Below are positions 53,796 to 62,485 of a stretch of 64,000 nucleotides of DNA, in pieces; positions within the stretch are counted from its first letter, which is position 1, and every line of letters begins with the position of its first letter. Under the pieces are notes generated by a model, which was not told where the DNA came from, searched no databases, and saw nothing but the letters and a program-made list of their open reading frames with translations. The translations under genes were made by a program, and so were the position numbers. This stretch comes from Methylobacterium sp. E-065 (GTDB lineage Bacteria > Pseudomonadota > Alphaproteobacteria > Rhizobiales > Beijerinckiaceae): the NCBI RefSeq assembly GCF_022829605.1, contig NZ_JAKSYD010000204.1, positions 1 to 64,000 of the forward strand. The letters run 5' to 3'.

Positions 53796-54118
53796 TTGAG
53801 CATCTCCGCGAAGATGCCGATCGCTTTTTTAAGGACGTCGCGCTCCATGCGCGTCCGATCGAGTTCACGCCGCAGACGAGCGATCTCGGCGGCTTGGTCG
53901 GAGGGGGAAACCACCGGGCTCGCAGCCGCGGTTCCCGGTGATGCTGCTGTCCGTGGTGGTGAAGAGCCTCCCATCAACGCCGTGCGCCACTGCCTCAGCA
54001 TGGAGGGTTGGATCCCAAGTTCGGCCGTGATCTGCGTCTGTGGTCAGCCACTGCTCTCCAGCAGGGCCACCGCCTCGCGTTTGAACTCCGGCGTGAACTC
54101 CCGTCTCGTCTTCGCCAT
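53790..54118 (-). pseudogene. IS3 transposase orfA (helix-turn-helix) with an internal stop
   Basis: ATG at 54118 gives MAKTRREFTPEFKREAVALL and ESSG, then TGA at codon 25 (54046-54044), then PQTQITAELGIQPSMLRQWRTALMGG and the leucine-zipper-like ARLRRELDRTRMERDVLKKAIGIFAEMLK. The family normally has Arg or a similar residue at the stop position. The frame then enters orfB in a different phase, as is usual where a programmed frameshift joins the two. Confidence 0.85.
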
Positions 54119-54214
54119 CAAACACCTTCCCAGCTCGCAAGGAGCGTATCAGAGGTGTCCGTGGAACCGAGGGAGGATCAATCGAGGTCCGAGCGGCAGC
54201 GTTGTGTCGATAGA

Positions 54215-54370
54215 CGGCCATCTGCTTTCGAGCAGTTTTGCCCCGAAGCCGCCATTCCGATTTCGGACATATTACGCCCTGCTGGGCAGCTAATGAGAGC
54301 AAAACCGGCCGTTCGGCTTTGCGCCCATGCCGGACGTTCCAGCAGCCTGCCGTTCTTCCCGGAAACGGAC
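54215..54370. repeat. Dispersed intergenic repeat, copy 2
   Basis: Shares CGTTCGGCTTTGCGCCCAT and neighbouring bases with 29145-29212, and CCCCGAAGC words with 47.3 kb. It fills most of the 288-base gap between the IS3 end and the VOC gene. No coding frame. It may be an old mobile or structural element. Confidence 0.5.
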
Positions 54371-54468
54371 GCTTGAAAACACCCCTCGATCGGCGCTGCT
54401 GATCGACTTTTGGTCGCTACAGAAGAGCGAGACTGCCGTCTCCCGAGAGGGGGGACGGCAAGCCGGCG

Positions 54469-54882
54469 TCAGTGCGCAAAGACGCCTGCGAACTCTCGAA
54501 AGCCTTTGATCTCGATCGGGTTGCCGCTCGGGTCGAAGAAGAACATCGTACGTTGTTCGCCCGGTTCGCCCGCGAAGCGCACCACCGGCGGGATGTCGAA
54601 GGCGATGCCCGCAGCCTCGATGCGGGCGGCCAGCGCCTCCCAGGCGTCGAGCGGCAGCACCACGCCCAAGTGCGGCATCATCACCATGTGCGTGCCGACC
54701 TTCCCGGTCCGGGTGGTCGCGAAGGGCTCGCCTAGATGCAGAGAGAGCTGGTGGCCGAAGAAGTCAAAATCGACCCAGGTGTCCGTGCTGCGACCTTCCT
54801 CGCAGCCGAGCACGCCGCCGTAGAAGCGGCGCGCCTCGTCGAGATCGATGACGTGGTAGGCGAGGTGGAACGGCGTGGGCAT
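54469..54882 (-). CDS. VOC (glyoxalase/extradiol dioxygenase-like) family protein
   Basis: 137 residues with the two beta-alpha-beta-beta-beta modules of the vicinal oxygen chelate fold. His in FHLAYHVIDLDEARRFYGGVLG and Glu in FFFDPSGNPIEIKGF are the likely metal ligands, and HMVMMPHLGVVLPLDAW starts the second module. Such proteins can be lyases, dioxygenases or resistance proteins; the reaction here is unknown. ATG at 54882 has AAGGA upstream. It is the last gene of the 5-oxoprolinase run, 41 bases after pxpC. Confidence 0.85.
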   Translation of the reverse strand: MPTPFHLAYHVIDLDEARRFYGGVLGCEEGRSTDTWVDFDFFGHQLSLHLGEPFATTRTGKVGTHMVMMPHLGVVLPLDAWEALAARIEAAGIAFDIPPVVRFAGEPGEQRTMFFFDPSGNPIEIKGFREFAGVFAH

Positions 54883-54923
54883 CGGTGCTGTCCTTCGGTA
54901 GGTGAGAGGGGGTGGGCCTGCCT

Positions 54924-55958
54924 TCAGGCGGCCGGTTCGCAGGCGGTCGCCGACACGACGCCGCCGACGAGGTTGCAGGCGAGCAGGAAGCCGCTGTCGA
55001 GATCCCCGCCGCCGGCGGGGACGAGCGCGGCCAGCTGCGCCGCCAGCGCCCGCCGCGCCTCGCGAGCCAGCGCCTGCGCGGCCTCGACGGACACCGCCTC
55101 GAAGCGGATCGCCTCGCCCGGCCGCACCTGTGCGAGGCGGCCGAAATCAGCCGAGATCACCGTGGCGATCTTCGGGTAGCCCCCCGTCGTGTGGCGGTCG
55201 GCCAGCAGGATGAGCGGGCGCCCGTGCCCGGGCACCTGGATCGAGCCGTTCACGATCCCGTCCGAGACGATGTTGAACCCGTCGGCGTGCGCGATCGCTG
55301 GCCCGTCGAGATGGCAGCCCATCCGATCTGCCCGCGCCGACAGGGTGTAGGGTGCCGACAGGAAGGTATGGATGCCCTCCGGCGTGAAGCCGTCTGCTTG
55401 CGGCCCGAGCACCACTCGGATCGGCCCGCCGAGGCGCGGCCGGTGGACTAGTGGCAGGGTCAGGGGGCGGCCCGCGGGGACGGGCGCGCGCAACGGCAGC
55501 AGGTCGCCCGCGGCGAGGGCTTCGCCGGCGAGGCCCCCGAGGCGGGTGCGGGTGTGGGTCGAGACGCTGCCGAGCATCGGCGCCACGGCAAAGCCGCCCG
55601 CGACCGCGAGATAGGCTCGCAGGCCGTGGCGCGGCGCGCCGAGGGTGAGCCGGTCGCCGCGCCGGAGATCACAGGCCGTGAAGGGGTCGAGGATGCGGCC
55701 GCCGAGGGCCATCGCGAAGGGCGCGCCGGCTAGCGCGACACGGCAGGTTTCAGCTTCGCAGACGAGGGTCGGGCCGACCATCGCCATTTCGATCACCGCG
55801 GCATCGAACGGGTTGCCGACGAGGCCGTTGGCCAGGGCCAGCAGGTCGGGATCCATCGCGCCGGACCCCGAGATGCCGTAGCGGAGGTAGCCCGGCCGCC
55901 CGGCATCCTGCAGGGTCGAGGCGACACCAGGGGCGATCACGCGCAGGCCCTCAGGCAT
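54924..55958 (-). CDS. pxpC: 5-oxoprolinase subunit C (PxpC, biotin-dependent carboxyltransferase-like)
   Basis: 344 residues. GLRVIAPGVASTLQDAGRPGYLRYGISGSGAMD is the opening signature, followed by GRPLILLADRHTTGGYPKIATVISADF. With PxpA and PxpB it hydrolyses 5-oxoproline (pyroglutamate) to glutamate with ATP. Its ATG overlaps the end of pxpB by eight bases. Confidence 0.92.
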   Translation of the reverse strand: MPEGLRVIAPGVASTLQDAGRPGYLRYGISGSGAMDPDLLALANGLVGNPFDAAVIEMAMVGPTLVCEAETCRVALAGAPFAMALGGRILDPFTACDLRRGDRLTLGAPRHGLRAYLAVAGGFAVAPMLGSVSTHTRTRLGGLAGEALAAGDLLPLRAPVPAGRPLTLPLVHRPRLGGPIRVVLGPQADGFTPEGIHTFLSAPYTLSARADRMGCHLDGPAIAHADGFNIVSDGIVNGSIQVPGHGRPLILLADRHTTGGYPKIATVISADFGRLAQVRPGEAIRFEAVSVEAAQALAREARRALAAQLAALVPAGGGDLDSGFLLACNLVGGVVSATACEPAA

Positions 55959-56685
55959 CGATCCGCTCCAGGGTGGCGACGGTCTCGCCGGCGCGGGCCG
56001 CCTCGCTGAGTTCGTCGAACGCGGCGCGGTCGATCGGCTCGAACCGGATCAGGTCGCCGGCCGTGAACAGGAACGGCTCGGCCCGCGCCGGATCGTAGGA
56101 GCGTGCGGGCGTGCGGCCGATGAGTTGCCAGCCGCTCGGCAATTCCAGGGGCGGCGAGACGCCAGTCTGATTGCCACCGATCGAGACGCTGCCCGCGGGG
56201 GTCTTGGGTCGGGGATCGGTGCGTCGGCTCGCATGGATGCGGGGATCGAGGCCGCCGAGATAGGCGAAGCCGGGGGCGAAACCGATCATGTAGACGCGGT
56301 AATCGCGGCCGGCATGAAGGGCGACCACCGCCTCCGGGCTGAGCCCGGCCCCGGCGGCGAGGTCGGCGAGGTCGGCGCCGTGCTCGCCGCCGTAATGAAC
56401 CGGCACCCGCCAGCGGCGCAGCGTCCTCGCCGCCCCGTCCGGGGGCGGCCAGTGCGCGGCAATCAGCGCGACGAGGTCGGCCCGGGGCAGGAGGTCCGGG
56501 TCATAGAGGATTAGGAGCGAGCGATAGGTCGGCACGGTCTCCCGGAGGCCCGAGCGCCCTGCGCCGCGGAGCGCCGCGTCCAGGGCGATGACCTGCGCGT
56601 TGACGGCGGGATGGACCGTCTTGCCCAGTTCCACCGTCAGGGCCCGGTCACCGCAATCGAGCAGCCGGTAGCCGGGCTCAAACAC
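55951..56685 (-). CDS. pxpB: 5-oxoprolinase subunit B (PxpB, KipI-like)
   Basis: 244 residues from GTG at 56685, which overlaps the pxpA stop by eight bases. FEPGYRLLDCGDRALTVELG, then YRVYMIGFAPGFAYLGGLD and PAGSVSIGGNQTGVSPPLELPSGWQLIGRTP are the PxpB/KipI signature. Same complex as PxpA and PxpC. A longer frame upstream is antisense-like and was not used. Confidence 0.92.
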   Translation of the reverse strand: MFEPGYRLLDCGDRALTVELGKTVHPAVNAQVIALDAALRGAGRSGLRETVPTYRSLLILYDPDLLPRADLVALIAAHWPPPDGAARTLRRWRVPVHYGGEHGADLADLAAGAGLSPEAVVALHAGRDYRVYMIGFAPGFAYLGGLDPRIHASRRTDPRPKTPAGSVSIGGNQTGVSPPLELPSGWQLIGRTPARSYDPARAEPFLFTAGDLIRFEPIDRAAFDELSEAARAGETVATLERIDA

Positions 56686-57451
56686 CGAGCACCTCGGCCA
56701 TCGGGCGCACGGCGATCCCCTTGGTCGCGCAATCCTCGCGCAAGCGGCGGCCCATAACGACGGCGCCGGGCGTGTCCCCGTGGACGCAGACGGTGTCGAT
56801 CCGCGTCGGGATGCGCCGGCCAGACAAGCAGGTGATCGCGCCGTCCTCCAGCATCCGCGCCACGCGCTCCGTGACGGTATCGGGATCGTGCAGCACGGCG
56901 CCGGGGAGTTTGCGCGACACCAGCGTGCCGTCATCCGCGTAGGCGCGGTCGGCGTAGATCTCGCGCGCGAGCGGTAGGCCTAGCTTCTCCCCGGCCTTCT
57001 CGGTCTCCAAGCCCGGCATCACCACGAAGATCAGGTCGCGGTCGAGGGTGCGGATCGCCCGCGCCACCGCCAGGGCGAGGTCGGCATCCTCGTTAGCCAT
57101 GTTGCCCATCGCCCCGTGCGTCTTCACGTGGCGCACCGAGCAGCTGGCATCCTGGGCGAGCGCCAGGAGGGCACCGACTTGGTAGAGAACCGCTTTCTCG
57201 ATGTCGGCCGGTCGCTCGCCGTGGATCGGCCGCCGGCCGAATCCCCAGAGGTCGAGGAAGCTCGGATGCGCGCCAGCTTGCACACCGTTCGCGGCGGCGC
57301 CGCGCAGGGTCTCGTGCATGACCAGCGGGTCGCCGGCGTGAAAACCGCAGGCGATGTTGGCCGAGGTAGCCACTGTCAGCATCTCGGCGTCGTCGCCGAG
57401 GCGATAGATGCCGAAGCCCTCGCCCATGTCGCAGTTCAAATCGACGATCAT
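56678..57451 (-). CDS. pxpA: 5-oxoprolinase subunit A (PxpA, LamB/YcsF family)
   Basis: 257 residues from ATG at 57451 (AAAGGAT upstream). IVDLNCDMGEGFGIYRLGDDAEML, SANIACGFHAGDPLVM, QAGAHPSFLDLWGFGRR and VCVHGDTPGAVVMG are the conserved metal and substrate-site blocks of the family. First of the three overlapping pxp genes, it lies 35 bases after the M20 hydrolase. Confidence 0.93.
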   Translation of the reverse strand: MIVDLNCDMGEGFGIYRLGDDAEMLTVATSANIACGFHAGDPLVMHETLRGAAANGVQAGAHPSFLDLWGFGRRPIHGERPADIEKAVLYQVGALLALAQDASCSVRHVKTHGAMGNMANEDADLALAVARAIRTLDRDLIFVVMPGLETEKAGEKLGLPLAREIYADRAYADDGTLVSRKLPGAVLHDPDTVTERVARMLEDGAITCLSGRRIPTRIDTVCVHGDTPGAVVMGRRLREDCATKGIAVRPMAEVLGV

Positions 57452-57486
57452 CGGTGCATCCTTTGGCGCGGGTTTTCTCTGCGGGA

Positions 57487-58770
57487 TCAGACTTCGGCGA
57501 CGAGGTGGGCCACCAGCGTCGCGGCCGCGCAGAGATCCTCGATCCGCATCGCCTCGTCCGGGTTGTGGCTGCCGTTCTGGTTGCGGATGAAGATCATCGT
57601 GCTCGGCACGCCCTGGCCGGAGAGGGTCGCGGTGTCGTGTCCCGCCCCGCTCGGCATGGTCCGGAACGGCATCCCGAGCCGGCGTGCATGGCCCGACAGG
57701 GCCTCGATCAGCGCCGAGCTCATCTGGGCCGGCGTGCTGCCCGTACGCTCGCCCAGGACGAAGCGCACACCGCGGGCGGCCTCGATGGCGGCAACCAGTT
57801 TGGCCAAGGCCGCCTCGATCCGGTCGAGAACGGCCGGCTCGGTGCTGCGCACGTCGAGGCAAAAGCGGACCTCGCCGGGAATCTTGGCGAAGGCGTGCTG
57901 GACCGGGTCGGTGGCGACCTCGCCCAGCGTGATCGTGGCGGGCCGTCCCTCACCCTCCAGCGTGCCCCACAGGGCATCGAGGCCGGTGATCAGGTCGGCG
58001 AGGGCGAAGACGGCGTCGCTGCGCTCGGACCGTGCCACGGCACCAGAATGGCCGTAGATGCCGAAGCAGGCGGCTTTGCGGTAGCGGAAGCTGCCGCTGA
58101 TCGTCGTGACGAAGCCCACCGGGATCCCGGCCACCTCCAGCGCCGGCCCCTGCTCGATATGCATCTCCACGAAGCCGTGGATCCGCGTCGGGTCGAGCAG
58201 CCGCTCGCCCCGTGCCACCGCCTCCGGCCCCAGGCCGAGCTCGGCCATGTGGTCGCGCAGGCTCCGGCCGGTATCCGCGCGGGGCAGGTCGAGTACGTCG
58301 GGCGGCAGCAGGCCGAAGGCGGCGCGGCTGCCGACATAGGAGGCCGGGAACCACACGCTCTCCTCGGCCCGGAATACCGCCACCGTCACGGGGCGCGCCG
58401 GCACGATCCCCGCCCGGCGCAGGGCCTCCACCGCCGCGAGGCCGCCGATCACGCCGGCCGCGCCGTCGAAGTTGCCCCCGTGGGGCACCGTGTCGACGTG
58501 CGAGCCGACCATCCAGGGCGCCAGCGCCGGGTCGCGTCCCGCCATCGTCAGGAAGAGGTTGCCGGCGGCATCGCGTTCAGCGCTTAGGCCCAGTGCCAGC
58601 CCGGTCGCACGCATCAGTGCGTGGGCCCGCTCCTCCCCCTCGCCGTAGGCGGCCCGCGTGACCCCGGGCTCGGCGCGGCTGAAGGACAGAAGCTGCGCGA
58701 ATAGTCCCGCACAGAAATCCGGGTCGATGGCGACCCCCTCCGCGGCCGTGGCCGCTTTGAGCCCGCTCAT
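57487..58770 (-). CDS. M20-family Zn-dependent hydrolase, N-carbamoyl-L-amino-acid hydrolase/allantoate amidohydrolase type
   Basis: 427 residues. Metal-site motifs MVGSHVDTVPHGGNFDGAAGVIGGLA, FRAEESVWFPASYVGSRA, FVEMHIEQGPALE and the late PSGAGHDTATLSG are those of the HyuC/AllC group, which remove carbamoyl or ureido groups from amino acids. A small dimerisation domain lies between. It overlaps the upstream dehydrogenase by four bases (ATGA). With pxpABC it points to use of cyclic or N-capped amino acids such as hydantoin products. Confidence 0.88.
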   Translation of the reverse strand: MSGLKAATAAEGVAIDPDFCAGLFAQLLSFSRAEPGVTRAAYGEGEERAHALMRATGLALGLSAERDAAGNLFLTMAGRDPALAPWMVGSHVDTVPHGGNFDGAAGVIGGLAAVEALRRAGIVPARPVTVAVFRAEESVWFPASYVGSRAAFGLLPPDVLDLPRADTGRSLRDHMAELGLGPEAVARGERLLDPTRIHGFVEMHIEQGPALEVAGIPVGFVTTISGSFRYRKAACFGIYGHSGAVARSERSDAVFALADLITGLDALWGTLEGEGRPATITLGEVATDPVQHAFAKIPGEVRFCLDVRSTEPAVLDRIEAALAKLVAAIEAARGVRFVLGERTGSTPAQMSSALIEALSGHARRLGMPFRTMPSGAGHDTATLSGQGVPSTMIFIRNQNGSHNPDEAMRIEDLCAAATLVAHLVAEV

Positions 58771-59831
58771 GCCGAGAACCCCGCGACCGTTTCACCATGC
58801 CGCCGTCTGTCCCAGACCTCCGCGTTGACGAGCTTCGGCGGGCGGCGACCGGCCAGCACATCGACTACCTGCCCGGCGACCCGCTCGGCGGCACGGATCA
58901 GGGCCGCCTCGGTGGAGGCCGCGACATGGGGCGTGAGGATCGCCCGCCGCTCCCCATGAAGCGGGTGATCGTGCGCGAGCGTGTCCCCCGACAGCACGTC
59001 GAGCCCAGCACCCGCGATGGTCCCCGCGGCGAGAGCCCTGGCTAAAGCGTCCTCGTCCACCAGGGCACCACGGGCGGTGTTGATCAAAAAAGCGCCAGCC
59101 TTCATTCGGGCCAGCTCCTCTGAGCCGATCAGCCCACGGGTCTCGGCCATGAGCGGCAGGTGCAGGGAGACGATGTCGGCGCGGAGGAGGAGGTCCGGCA
59201 GGGAGGCGGCGCGCTCGGCTCCTAAAGCTTCGAAGTCGGAATCCGGCCGCGTCGGGCCATAGGCGAGCACCTGCATGCCGAGGGCCGACGCAAGTCGTCC
59301 GGTCGCCTGCCCGATGGCTCCAAACCCCACGAGACCGAGTGTCAGACCGGCGAGCTCGACGAGGCGTGCCCCGTAGCGGAAGTCGTGGTCGCCTTCCCGC
59401 ATGGCCCGGTCGGCCTGCGGGATTGCCTTCGCCAGGGCGAAGATCAGGCCGATCGCGTGCTCGGCGACGGATTGGGCATTGGCTCCCGGCGTATTGACGA
59501 CCGGGATTCCCGCCCGTGTCGCCTCGGGGACGGCCACCGGGTCGGTCCCGGTGCCGTGAACACCGATCACCCTCAGCCGGGGCGCGGCCAACACCGCCTC
59601 TGCGGGGAAGCCGCCATTGCGTGTGATGACTGCAACACAGTCGGCTGCCTCCCGGGCGAGAGTCGCGGGGGAAAGGTCGGTCGCGACTCGGATCTCGAGC
59701 CCCGCCGCGCGGAGCTGCGCCAGGCCGGCTGCATGAATCGGCTGAACGATGAGGCAGGTGCCCCACGGTTCCGTGAAGGGGCGGCGGGGGGAGGAAGGCT
59801 CAATGAACACGTTCGAGGCAGTCCTGCTCAA
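58767..59831 (-). CDS. D-isomer-specific 2-hydroxyacid dehydrogenase family protein (phosphoglycerate dehydrogenase-like)
   Basis: Up to 354 residues. The NAD loop GFGAIGQATGRLA lies at about 170, Arg in LINTARGALVDEDAL and His in LTPHVAASTEAAL. The family Glu near LSGDTLAHDHP is not obvious. The first in-frame start is TTG at 59831, GTG at 59810 also fits, and neither has a clear ribosome binding site. First gene of the minus-strand run 59831-54469, it faces the ABC transporter operon across a shared control region. Confidence 0.85.
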   Translation of the reverse strand: MSRTASNVFIEPSSPRRPFTEPWGTCLIVQPIHAAGLAQLRAAGLEIRVATDLSPATLAREAADCVAVITRNGGFPAEAVLAAPRLRVIGVHGTGTDPVAVPEATRAGIPVVNTPGANAQSVAEHAIGLIFALAKAIPQADRAMREGDHDFRYGARLVELAGLTLGLVGFGAIGQATGRLASALGMQVLAYGPTRPDSDFEALGAERAASLPDLLLRADIVSLHLPLMAETRGLIGSEELARMKAGAFLINTARGALVDEDALARALAAGTIAGAGLDVLSGDTLAHDHPLHGERRAILTPHVAASTEAALIRAAERVAGQVVDVLAGRRPPKLVNAEVWDRRRHGETVAGFSA

Positions 59832-59832
59832 A

Positions 59833-59863
59833 AATACCGCTTGAATGCCGATGGTATACCGCT
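59833..59863. promoter_or_regulatory. GntR-type operator region with direct repeats in the divergent promoter
   Basis: ATACCGCT occurs at 59833-59840 and again at 59856-59863; the second is part of the palindrome GGTATACC (59853-59860). The following stretch to 60026 is AT-rich and would carry promoters of both operons. The GntR protein encoded at 62486 is the obvious candidate ligand. Confidence 0.5.
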
Positions 59864-60026
59864 GACACTATCGCATGACGGCGACAATGGCAATATTAAA
59901 ATGCAAAATCGAATCGATAAAACAATAATGATTTAGTTATTTGAAGTATAATGCGCGATTTGAAAAATATAATTAAATCCGATGAGCTGTTTAACCTGAA
60001 GTTATGACAACGAGTTAGGTCAGACG

Positions 60027-60833
60027 ATGGCTGAGGCCGAGACTGCTCCGCCGCCCCTTCTTAAGGTCCGGAAGCTGCACAAGAGCTACGGCGCCAACGA
60101 GGTTCTGAAGGGCATCTCCCTCGACATCTACGAGGGCGAAGTCGTGTCGATCATCGGCGCGAGCGGCTCGGGCAAGAGCACGTTCCTGCGCTGCCTGAAC
60201 CTCATGGAGACGCCGACCGCCGGCTTCATGGATTTCGAGCGGTTCTCCTTCGACTACGAACAGGGCGCCCGCCGCCAGCCGACCCCGCAGCAGCTCTGCG
60301 AATTGCGGGCGCGGATCGGCATGGTCTTCCAGAGCTACAATCTCTGGCCGCACATGACCGTGCTGGAGAATGTCATCGAGGCACCGATCCGAGTGCGACG
60401 AATGCCGCGCCGGCAGGCGGTCGAAGAGGCTGAGGGGCTGCTCCAGCGCATCGGCCTCTACGAGAAGAGGCAAGCCTACCCGTCAAAGCTCTCGGGTGGG
60501 CAGCAGCAGCGCGTGGCGATCGTGCGCGCCCTGGCGATGGCACCCAAGGTGATGCTGTTCGACGAGGTGACCTCGGCCCTCGATCCGGAGCTGGTGGGCG
60601 AGGTGCTGGCGCTGATGGCCTCCCTCGCGGCGGACGGGATGACGATGCTGCTCGTCACCCACGAGATGGCCTTCGCCCGGGACGTCGGCACCCGCACCCT
60701 GTTCTTCGACGGCGGCGTGATCGCCGAGGACGGCCTGCCGAAAGAAGTCATCGGTGCCCCTCGGAGCGAACGGTTGCGCCACTTCCTCCGGCGCGTGCTG
60801 CACGAGCCGGTCGGCCTCGGGCACTCGGCGTGA
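60027..60833 (+). CDS. Polar amino-acid ABC transporter ATP-binding protein
   Basis: 268 residues. Walker A GASGSGKST, Q-loop MVFQSYNLWPHMTV, signature LSGGQQQRVAIVRALA and Walker B VMLFDEVTSALD match the GlnQ/HisP group. It energises uptake through the permease encoded 34 bases downstream. First gene of the plus-strand operon. Confidence 0.93.
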   Translation: MAEAETAPPPLLKVRKLHKSYGANEVLKGISLDIYEGEVVSIIGASGSGKSTFLRCLNLMETPTAGFMDFERFSFDYEQGARRQPTPQQLCELRARIGMVFQSYNLWPHMTVLENVIEAPIRVRRMPRRQAVEEAEGLLQRIGLYEKRQAYPSKLSGGQQQRVAIVRALAMAPKVMLFDEVTSALDPELVGEVLALMASLAADGMTMLLVTHEMAFARDVGTRTLFFDGGVIAEDGLPKEVIGAPRSERLRHFLRRVLHEPVGLGHSA

Positions 60834-60867
60834 GCAGCCGCATATTCAGCGCGGAGTTCGGACGGTG

Positions 60868-61551
60868 ATGAGCGTCACGGCAATGCAGGACTGGTGGCTC
60901 AGCCTCTCGGAAGAGGTCGTCACCTACGGCCCCGGCTTCCTCTCGGCGACCATCGTCGTACTCGGCGTCACTGTAGCAAGCATCCTCGTGAGCTGGGTCT
61001 GCGGCCTGCTCGGGGCGCTGGGGAAGCGCTCGTCCTTCGCGCCCTTCCGGGCCCTGGCGAGCTTCTACGTCTGGTTTATCCGGGGTACGCCGACGCTGGT
61101 GCAAGTGTTCATCGTCTATTTCGGCATGCCGCAGATGGGCGTGAAGCTCTCGCCGATCACCGCCGGGATCATCGCGCTGGGCGTCAGCAGCGGCGCTTAC
61201 GTCGCCGAGACCATCCGTGCCGGCCTCGCGGCGATCCCCAAGGGTCAGATGGAATCGGCGTTGGCCTTGGGCATGAACCCGCGGATCATGATGGCACGGA
61301 TCGTCCTGCCGCAGGTCTTCCGCATGATCCTGCCTTCGCTCACCAACGAGGCGATCTCATCGGTCAAGAACACCTCGCTGCTCTCGACGATTACGGTGGT
61401 CGAGCTGACCCTCTACGCGCAGCTCATGATCGCCACCACCTTCCGCCCGTTCGATTTCTACATCGCGGCGGCGCTGATCTATCTCGGCCTCACGTCGATC
61501 TTGTCGCAGCTCTCCGCCTTCTTCGAGCGGCGCTACGCCCGCCTGTCCTGA
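60868..61551 (+). CDS. Polar amino-acid ABC transporter permease
   Basis: 227 residues from ATG at 60868 (GCGGAG upstream). Five membrane segments. FIRGTPTLVQVFIVYFGMPQ and the EAA loop SALALGMNPRIMMARIVLPQVFRMILPSL are the HisMQ-type signature. Only one permease gene is present, so a homodimer is expected. Confidence 0.93.
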   Translation: MSVTAMQDWWLSLSEEVVTYGPGFLSATIVVLGVTVASILVSWVCGLLGALGKRSSFAPFRALASFYVWFIRGTPTLVQVFIVYFGMPQMGVKLSPITAGIIALGVSSGAYVAETIRAGLAAIPKGQMESALALGMNPRIMMARIVLPQVFRMILPSLTNEAISSVKNTSLLSTITVVELTLYAQLMIATTFRPFDFYIAAALIYLGLTSILSQLSAFFERRYARLS

Positions 61552-61617
61552 ACCCTGCCCGCCGCGGATCGGGCCGCGGCTCACACCTCCAGCCCCGTCC
61601 CGACTTTGGAGACTACC

Positions 61618-62415
61618 ATGAACCGCCGACACCTCCTCGCACTCGCCGCCCTCTGCACCAGCCTGCTGGCTGCTCCCGCGGCCCGGGCGGCCGAGGGCAA
61701 GCTGGAACTGATCGAGCCCGGCAAGCTGATCGTGGCGACCGACAGCACCTTCGCGCCCTTCAGCATGCGTACACCGAGCGGCGAACTCGACGGGCTGGAG
61801 GTCCGGGTGATGCGCGAGGTCTGCCGCAGGCTCGGGCTCGAATACAGCCCCGTGAACGTCAAGTTCGATGCCCTGCTGATCGGCCTGATGGCCGATCAGT
61901 ACGACATCACCAGCGAGTCGATGGACATCACGCCCGCCCGGCAGAAGCAGGTCGCCTTCGCGGACGGGTGGCTCGAATCCGGGGCGCGGATCGTCACCCG
62001 CAAGGATACGGGCATCAAGGGTCCGGACGATCTCAAGGGCCGGAATGTGGGCGCCCTCTCGGCCTCGACCTTCGGCAAGCTCGCCGAGGACCACGGTGCC
62101 ACCTTGAAGAGCTACAAGACCGCCGCGGACGCTATGCAGGACCTCGTCGGTGGCAACATCGACGCGGTGATCAACGACGCGGTGGCCGGCAACTACGCGG
62201 TCAAGGCCCGCAAGCTGCCGCTGGTGATGATCGAGACCCCGCTCAGCACCATCCAGAAAGGCTTTGCCATCAAGAAAGGGAAACCGAACCTGCATGCGGC
62301 CGTCAACAAAGCCCTGGCCGAAATGGTCGCCGACGGAACCTATGCCAAGCTCATCACCCCGCTGATCGGCTATGACCCGGCGCCGAAGGAGCCGATCCGC
62401 ACGAACGCCATGTGA
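61618..62415 (+). CDS. Amino-acid ABC transporter substrate-binding protein
   Basis: 265 residues from ATG at 61618 (TTGGAG upstream). Sec signal MNRRHLLALAALCTSLLAAPAARA. Family 3 solute-binding features are LIVATDSTFAPFSMRTPSGELDGLEVRVMREV, then YDITSESMDITPARQKQVAFADGW and LVGGNIDAVINDA. The ligand is unknown; context favours pyroglutamate, a carbamoyl or cyclic amino acid, or an ectoine-like compound. Confidence 0.92.
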   Translation: MNRRHLLALAALCTSLLAAPAARAAEGKLELIEPGKLIVATDSTFAPFSMRTPSGELDGLEVRVMREVCRRLGLEYSPVNVKFDALLIGLMADQYDITSESMDITPARQKQVAFADGWLESGARIVTRKDTGIKGPDDLKGRNVGALSASTFGKLAEDHGATLKSYKTAADAMQDLVGGNIDAVINDAVAGNYAVKARKLPLVMIETPLSTIQKGFAIKKGKPNLHAAVNKALAEMVADGTYAKLITPLIGYDPAPKEPIRTNAM

Positions 62416-62431
62416 AAGGCCGCGGCGACAC

Positions 62432-62439
62432 GGCATACC
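62432..62439. promoter_or_regulatory. Possible GntR autoregulatory half-palindrome
   Basis: GGCATACC lies 47 bases before the GntR start and differs by one base from GGTATACC at 59853. Confidence 0.35.
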
Positions 62440-62485
62440 AACAAGAAGACGGGGGCGGCCCGGCCGGCCGTTCCGGGAGGAACCG

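Larger units (their letters stand above)
52903..54180 (-). mobile_element. IS3-family insertion sequence, complete ends but multiply inactivated
   Basis: 1278 bases bounded by 25-base inverted repeats (52903-52927 and 54156-54180) that differ at one position, beginning TGATCCTCCC and ending GGTTCCACGGACA. Both transposase frames are present on the minus strand but carry three stop codons and one frameshift (see the two pseudogene entries). No target-site duplication was visible (GTC against ATC at the edges). Flanking DNA to the right is a dispersed repeat. Confidence 0.9.

Noticed and set aside
52900-54183. Target-site duplication of the IS3 element
   Set aside because: The three bases outside each end (GTC and ATC) do not match.
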